64,000 bases of DNA from an uncultured Alphaproteobacteria bacterium (lineage in GTDB: Bacteria > Pseudomonadota > Alphaproteobacteria > RF32 > CAG-239), in assembly GCA_944393215.1 (NCBI GenBank), contig CALXZL010000005.1, forward strand, positions 41,978 through 105,977. Reading direction: 5' to 3'. Every line of letters begins with the position of its first letter. Positions within the stretch are counted from its first letter, which is position 1. The position numbers were made by a program, and so were the translations under genes. Of the stretch, positions 1 to 9,000 are shown piece by piece. The notes under the pieces are model-generated. The model worked only from the letters and a program-made list of their open reading frames with translations, made no database searches and had not been told where the DNA came from.

Positions 1-3000
1 AATTATATCTGGCTCTGAACATTCCGGTATGACTGATATAATCTTCGCGAATACCTGCATCATAACCGACAGAGAAATTCCAGTTATTGACATCAGCTTC
101 AATACCCAAACCAACCTCAAATTCTAAGCGGTTAATTTTTTCTCCTGTTACATCATAATTTATACCGGCAATATCAACATTGGCATTGTTATCATCTTTT
201 ATGACATCATAAGTAACTGCCGCTCTGGCTTTCGGGGTCCAATGAATACCATCTTCTCCGGTAAAGGTTTTAGAGTATTTTGCTCCGGCAACCAAAGTCA
301 GAATATCATTATCATCAACACTGATATGCTGTCCTACATAGTCGGTGTAATCGTCCTGACTGATGTGAGTAAAGCGTAATCCTGCTTCAGGTGTTATACC
401 ATTCGGCAAATCATATCCTACATAAGCAGACACTCCAATATTTTGAACATCATAATCGGCTGAATTATGCTTACCGTTAACATCTGATTTTTCGTCATAG
501 CTGGCAAATCCATAATGAGCCATTCCGCGAACATACCATTTGGCCGGTTGGTATTTTCCGTAAACAAACAAGGTGTGTCCATCAACGTCAATATCGCGGT
601 CAAGTGAATCAATATCTGTTTGATTATTGGCATATCCGAAACCAATCATGGTATCTTCATTAACTTTGCCATCCATACCCAATGCAAAACCGGCTGTTTT
701 TCCGGTAAATCCGGCATGAGTAGAAGAGCTGTCTTGTTTTGAATAGTTATACAAGCCTTCCATCCATGCACCGACATTTTGGAACGTATCACCACTGTTC
801 AGGCCTTGCATATCTTGACGGCGTTCAATCTGATGTCCGATAAGATTATTAACATCGACCGTTGTACGAGCGACGGCACGAGAATCCGTCGGGGCAAGGT
901 TGTTCAGGGCTTTGACGTAACCATTGCTGTCATGTTGGGACAATTCGTTCAAATGTGCCTGCATATCATCGGTTGCGGCATTTCTGGTAGTTGGAACTTT
1001 GTCCCAAGCCTCGGCTGCCTGTGCGTTATTAATATTTCCACCGCCTTCATTGACAATATCTGTCGGCGAAGCCGTATAGGTAATTTTAAATTTGCCGTTA
1101 TCATCTGGTGTTACGGCGTAACGGTTGTTGGAAAGCATTTCGGCAAATTTTCCACTAGATGCTCCGTTTACTGTAATCAAATCCAACCCTCCGGTAGAAG
1201 CATCTCTTTCGGTAATCAGACCAGAAGCCACCGTCATGGATAGTTTGGATGATTCACCTAAATCTAAGTCATGAACGATTAGCTTGCCGCCGGTATAATC
1301 ACTGGAATCCTTAGCCATATCGGTAATGGTCATCTTCAAGGTGCCGTTAATGGCTGTATCACCCAAGGTTACCTCACTGGTACCGATATCAAGTGATCCA
1401 CTTTGAGTGATTGTGGTATCGCCCATTTTGGCGTTCGTTCCCCAAAGAACATCTCCGGCTATAATGGTTGAGCCGTTGCCGCTAACAGTTTGATTCAACA
1501 TACCGCCGTTTAGGACAAGTCCGCCATCAACCATATTTGTTACTGCATTACCCAAATTATTTGCCGATGTTGTCAGGCTTCCGCTATTAATATCTATCGC
1601 TTGAGAAATCAGAGCATTAGCGGTTACATCACCGGCAATAGTAGTTGAGCCGTCACCGTTTATGGCTTGTGTCAACGTACCGCCGTTTAGGACAAGTCCG
1701 TCATCAACCATATTTGTAACCGTTCCGCCTAAGCCGCTTGCCGATGTTGTCAAACTTCCGCTATCAATCTTTATGGCTTGAGAAATCGTGCCTGTGTTCT
1801 CAACGCTACCGGAAATTTGAGTCGTTCCCGCACCGCCGATTGTGTTTGCATTTACCCCGCCTGTCAGTTTCAAATTACCTGCATTATTAATATTAGCAGT
1901 AATTGTATCGGCAGCAGTAGTTAAATCTCCCGTGTCTGAAATATTTACAACATCTTGAGTAATAGAACCTTCATTTATTGATGTGCCTGTGAGATTTAAT
2001 GTACCGTTACCGCCAATTATTTGGTTAGCGGCAAGTTGAACAGACGTGTTCAAAATTCCGTTATTGGTTAAGGTTTTATTATTTGCAATATTAATTGCCT
2101 GTGTAATTGTTTTATCATTGGTTATGTTATCCAAAATAGACAATGTGCCGTTTCCGGTTATATTGCTTTGAACAGCTCCTCCCGTTAGCTCTAACGTGCC
2201 TGAATTAACAACGCCAGCACTTGCAATCAAACCGCTTGCGTTCGTATTAAGGGTTGCGCCTTCAGCAATTGATACAATACTTTGTGTGATTGTACCATTG
2301 TTGGTCGTGGTTCCTGAGATATTTGTAGCACCGTTTCCTTCAATACCGCTTGCAAGGGTATTATTTCCGGCAAGGTTTAACGTACCGTTATTGGCAATAT
2401 CAGTTGTATTGTTACTAAAGTTCATATCCGTAACATTCAAGCTGCCGCCGTTATTAACTTCAAGAGCCGTAATAAAGTTCTCCATTGAGGCATTTTCTGA
2501 ACCGGTCAAATTTAAGGTATAACCATCAGCAACCGTAATACCGTTGTTGTATTTATCCTTTCCGTCAAAACCGGTTAGCGTTGAACCATTATTGACAAAG
2601 ATATTCTTTGTTGTGTCATCACCTTGAGTTAGACCAATATTCTCATTATCATTTAAGGTTATATCCTTATTGATAGAGAAGTTATTGGCGGTGATTTCAC
2701 CGGTGATATAATCAGACAGACCACCAGTATAATCTTGAGCCAAGACGTTCAATGAGCCTTCATTCCCTTTGGTAAAGGTGTATTTTTGCTCGGTGGTTAC
2801 AACAACGATTTGTCCATCTTCCGAACCGCTTAGTTGATATGTAATGTTGGAGTTATTTCCTGTTACATAATCAACATAGTTAGAATAGATACTATCATTT
2901 GTCGCAAGCTCATTTTGAACATTAATGACATTAAGGTTCAAAATTCCGGAATTAGAAGTTCCGCCTGTAACATATATTTTATCATTTGAGGTTGCTTTAC

Positions 3001-6000
3001 CTGCATTGTTAGTCATATCTACGTCAATTTGAAGATTACCGTTTCCGGTTAAATTTCCAACCGTCAATGTATTATATGCCGCAGGCTCATTACCCATATC
3101 AACGGTTTGATTGTTGATATCCAAAGTTCCGGCAATCGTTCTGTTATCAGCAAGAGTGATATTGTTTTGGAGAACGGTTGTGCCATCGCCAGCAATATCT
3201 TTGCTCAATTCACCTTGAAGATTCAAAGTACCTTGGTTTTCAAAATTACCTGCCAATTTTGATAAATCGGAAGTAACGGTTTGAGAAGCCAAGATATTAA
3301 TATTGCCGCCGGTAATAGTTTGAGCTAAGATCCCAGAGTTCAAATTAACCGTACCGCTGTTGGTAACGGCATCATTAATGTTATCAGCACTAGCTGTTAG
3401 TGATTTATCAGTATTAACAGTTATAGCTTGTAAGATAGCAGAATTAACTGTTACATCTCCGTCAATAACAGTTGAACCTGCACCTGTAACGGTTTGAGCC
3501 AATGTACCGCCGTTTAAGTTTAATGTTCCAGCGTTATCAACTGCGCCGCCAAGACCGTCTGCCGATGTTGTCAAACTTCCACTTGTAATATTGACTGCTT
3601 GAGCAATAATGGAAGAATTTTCAACATTTCCGGCAATAACAGTTGAACCTGCACCTGTAACGGTTTGAGCCAATGTACCGCCGTTTAAGTTTAATGTTCC
3701 GTCGTTATCAACTGCGCCGCCGATATTATCAGCACTTGCTGTCAGTAATTTATCGGTATTAACCGTAATAGCTTGTGAAATTAATGAATTAGCCGTTACA
3801 TCGCCAGCAACAACAGTCAAACCTGTACCGCCGACTGCTTGGGCTAAAGTTCCGCCGTTTAAGTTTAATATACCGGCATTTGTAACATCTCCGTCGATGT
3901 TATTTGCACTAGCTGTTAGTGATTTATCTGCATTAACCGTTATAGCTTGAGATATAGCAGAATTGGCAATAACATCACCATCAATAACAGTTGAACCTGT
4001 ACCAGTAACGGTTTGAGCTAAAGTTCCGCCGTTTAAGTTTAATGTTCCGTCGTTATCAACAGCTCCGCCGATATTACCAGCACTTGCTGTTAATGATTTA
4101 TTTTCATTAACTGTTATAGCTTGTGCTATAGATGAATTTGCTGTTACGGAACCATCAATAACAGTTGTTCCGTCTGTTCCGCCTATAGCTGAAGCAAGCG
4201 TTCCGCCATTTAAGGTAATTGTTCCTAAATTATTAACTGCTTGTGTTATTTTTAACCCGTCAGCGTCAATAGCTAAACTTGAACCGTTATTGATATTAAG
4301 TGCTTTTTGAGTAATTGCATTTGCTACAACTGTTGCAGTTGTAGTAGTTGTACCGATATTTGTTGTACCTCTTTGTGTAACAGCGTCGGTTATTGCGCTT
4401 AAAATTTCAATATTACCCTCGTTAAGGTTTATTGTAGCGTCATTATATATATTATTATTTGCAGTATCTGTTGCTGCGCTAAATGTTATTTTGTGTCCGT
4501 TTTTAGCGTTAAGGTTAAGAACACCGAGTCCTGCTAAAGGCAAATTGTCGTTGGTATTATAAATAGCGCCGCCTGTAGTAGTACTATTATTTCTGCTAAA
4601 TAAAACATTTTTATCCTGTGCAACAATTGACATTGTTCCAACGTTGCCGATTGCACCATAATCTGATTCATTGTTTATAAAATCCGTATCAATAATATTT
4701 GCAACTCCCAAATCTTCGACAAATGGGGCTTCAGGATTAAACGAATTAATTAATACACTATTGGATATTGCAACACCGTTATCTCTAAAAATAGAATTAG
4801 TTATATTTGCTTCGCCGATATTATAAACTGCAGCACTATACAAACCATGACTATTATCACTAAAGATATTATCACTAAAGATTGAATCTGAAATATTTAA
4901 TGTACCACCCCAATTTTCAATCGTAGTGTAATAATCAACATTAAATCCGCTAAAGCCTTTGGAATTTGAATCAGCAATATCTCCGACTTTATCTATTGTC
5001 AATGTTTGATTTTTTCTTATAAATACACCTGCAACACTGCCGCTTGCGATAATATCATTTGTATTACCATAAATTGTGAAGTTTCTGTTATCACCTGCAA
5101 GATTTCCTAAAGAGGTATCAGCTGTATAATCTTTAGATAGTGAATAAGATGTTACGTTATAATCAACGCCCTTTTGACCTATTGCTTCTTGCAGAGTCAT
5201 ACCGTTTGTTTTTGTTACGATAAGTTCGCCTGCATTATTTCCTTTTGTAAAATCATAAGCATATTGACCCGTTACAGTTCTAATACTATCTGAAATTAGA
5301 TTTAGACCTGAAATGTTAGAACCTTCAACAAGATTAAATGTCTTTGTTGAATCGATATCACCCTCTAAATCGCCTTTAACGTTAACTGATTGAATATTTA
5401 AGTTACCTGTTGCTGTGCCTGCTACAGAAACCTTGTCGTTTGAAACATTTGCTCCATCAAAGTTAACGTCAAATTTGATACCGGAAGCGTTGGTTGCTGT
5501 GCTATCAACAGTGAAATTATTTACAGCAACTGTATTAATTGTTTTATCTGAACTTGATAAATCTAAAATACCGTCATTTTTGATTGTCAAATTATTAGTT
5601 GAACCAATATAATCAGTTGTTGAATTTGCAATCAAACTGCCATTTGTAATTTCAATATTTTGGTTTGTTAGGTTATTTGCTAATACAACATCACCACCTA
5701 TAGCGGTAGTCCCTGAACCGGAAATAGTTTGAGCTAATGTTCCGCCGTTTAAATTAACAGTACCGTTATTTGTAAGAGCAAAACCAATATTATCAGCATT
5801 TGTTGTTAATGATTTAGCAGTATTAACAACTGTAGCTTGAGAAATAATTGTATTAAGAGCTACATCCCCATCTATAACGGTAGTTCCTGAACCTGTAATA
5901 GTTTGAGCTAATGTTCCGCCGTTTAAATTAACAGTACCGTTATTTGTAATTGTTTTTTCGATATTATCTGCAGTTGTTGTTAATGATTTAGTAGCATTAA

Positions 6001-9000
6001 CAACTGCAGCTTGTGAAATAATTGAATTTAATGTTACATCGCCATCTATAACAGTAGTTCCTGAACCTGTGATAGTTTGAGCTAATGTTCCGCCGTTTAA
6101 AATAAGACCTTTATTTACAGAGTTTGATATTGCACCTCCAAGGCCGTCTGCTGAAGTTGTTAAACTTCCGCTTGTAATATTGACTGCTTGAGCAATCGAG
6201 GAAGAATTTATAACATCTCCGGCGATTTTGGTTGAACCTGTGCCTGTAATTGTTTGAGATAATGTTCCTTTATTTAAAACAAGTCCGTTAGCTACATTAT
6301 TTTCAACTGCACCTGCTATGCCGTTTGCTGAAGTTGTCAGACTTCCGCTTTCAATATTTAAAGCCTGAGCAATTGATGCACCATCTTCAAGAGTAACTTT
6401 TGCACCGGTTACATTGGTTGTACCTGCACCTGTAACACCTTTTTGGAATTTAACGTTACCTGAAGTTAAATTCAGCGTTCCTTCGTTAATAATATCTGTT
6501 GTTCCGTTATTGGTGAATGCTGTAGTTGCAATTTCTACAGTACCGCCACTAGCGTTTTTAACAGCAGCGTCCGAGAAATTTCTGACTTCTTTTACATTGT
6601 TTAAAGCAAAAGTCTGACCGTCTGTAATTTGAATACCTTCTGTTGAATTACCGTCAAGGGCTAAATTTTTACCGTTAACGGTAAGACTTGTACCTACAAG
6701 AGTTCCTAAAGCCTGTGTAACTATTTCAGCACCAGAACCGCCGTCTTTCAAAGAATATGAACGAACAGCTTTTTCCGTATTTGTTACAGCGGCGTAAATA
6801 TTATCATATAAATCTAACGGTACAAAAGTTAATCTACCCCTAGATGGATCATAGGTAACCTGATAATCAGAGTTTGTATTTGTAAACACAACATCATCCG
6901 CAACAGATATAGCATAAGCACCTGCACCTGCACCTGTACTTATTATAGAAACGGATGTTTCTGTCGTTGCATCAGATATGAAATTAATAGTTGAAATTAC
7001 AACCGGAGATAAACCTGAAAGGGTTGAAGACAGATAATCGGTTTTACCATTTGCTAAATCAACATCTAATTTTAGTTCTGTTGTCGTGCCATAGCCAATA
7101 TCCCCAACACTAATACTACCTGTGGCACCGTTTGCAATATCTAAAATACCGCCATTAACATTTAATCTTGTACTTTTGGTTAGTTGTTTTCCGCTATTGT
7201 CAACACCGATTACCAATTCTCCGCCTTGCAGGTTAATATTTGTGCGTCCAATATTGTCAGCTCCCGAAAAAGTTGCTTTTGCGCCTTCAGTAATATTTAA
7301 TGTCGCATTATTTCCGGAGCTAAAAATAACAGAATCTGCAATTTCGCCGCCATTACCCAATGTTAGAGTTGCCGAGCTTGAAAGGGTAAGAGTGTTATTT
7401 TCAATAACATTATTAACCTCATACAATCCGGTATCAGCAAATGTTAGTTTTTGATTTGCAATATAATCATCACCATCATGACCTGTAATTTTATCATCTA
7501 TCACAAAACCGGATATACCCTCAAAATCACCGGAATAAGTAGCAGAATCGTAGTCATAATTTGTAAAAACAACTTCAGCGCTATTAATTGTACCATCATC
7601 ACCTACATAAGCAGAATTGTATATAGCAACAGGGTTACCATTTATATCTTTATTTCCGCTAATAGCATGACTATTAGTATAAGGTGAACTAATAGTTATT
7701 TTTGCAGAACTATCGCTATTGGCGGCATTATAGATTGCACCATATTGCCCTTGGTTGCCTTTTATATTTACTTGAGTAAGCTTCATTGTACCGCTGTTTG
7801 CGATTGTTGCAATCTTGTCAGTAGAGATATTATTAATAAAATCAGCATCCAAAACACTCATTGTTCCGCTATTATTAATCGCAGAATTATTAGCTTCAAA
7901 TATGGTATCATTTACAGCTGCACTGCCTGAATTTACAATTGCATAACCGTCATTATTTTTAAATGTGGTATCTTTAACGCTTAGAGCCGCCGACTCGCCG
8001 TTATTGACAAGCAATCCCGAAGAAATATTCTTATTGTTCAAGAATGCAGAATTTTTAATTTTGGTATTTGTTTCAACGCTTTCACTTGTGGCTGATACGA
8101 TTGAACTCATAGAGTCATTATCGGCAATAACGCTGTTGTTTATTTCAACGCTGCCTTGTTCATTGGCAATAAATCCGCCATCTGCGTTTTTAAAACCGAC
8201 AAGTTTCTGTTTTGCCGTTCCGTCCGGATTTAATGAACCGACATCATTAAGAACTAAAAGCTGTCCTTCATTTACGGTTATACCTTCAGCGTAATTATTT
8301 GATAAATCACGACCATCCATGCCGTAGCCTTCGCCATTGATTCCTAAATATCCTCCATTGATTGAACCTAAAGAAGCAGTGGATTTATAATCTTCTTTAA
8401 GGGTGTACATTTTACTGTTTACTTCGTTTTTAATGGCACTATCAAGGCTGAGTCCACTACCTTTTGTTATTTTAATAGTACCTAAGTCTGAATCATCCAC
8501 CAAATAATTATAAGACTTATCTATATAATATTCGGTCATTTCTGTATCATTTATTCTTCCAAGCCCAACTCTTACATATTCATCAGAAATCGGACGGCCG
8601 GAATCATTCTGCATTTCATTAATCTGAAGAAATTTGAACTTTTTAGACTCTCCATCTCCTAAATCGGTCGATGAAAGATTATTTACTCTATCAACCGAAA
8701 AAACAATATCAGCGTATTTATTCTTTTCAATAGTATCTATTTTCAAAAGGTCAATTGTATATTTATCAATTGCTGCGGTTGAAAAATCAGCGTCAAGATT
8801 TAAATGAAGCTCATCTTTTTCAGATAACCCCATATAATTAGTATAAGCACCTATATTAACAGAAGTAATCGCATTATCCAGCGTTGTATCTACAGCATTA
8901 TAAGTTGGATAAACCGAAGCTAAAGTACCTATATTTTTGTCTCCGTCAATATTAACAAGAGCACCATCGCTTGATCTTAACCTAAGAAAACTAAGCCCCT

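Noticed and set aside
3300-6360. CRISPR-like impression from regular repeats
   Set aside because: Units of 171-180 bases are in frame, degenerate and without constant short repeats plus unique spacers; no cas genes.
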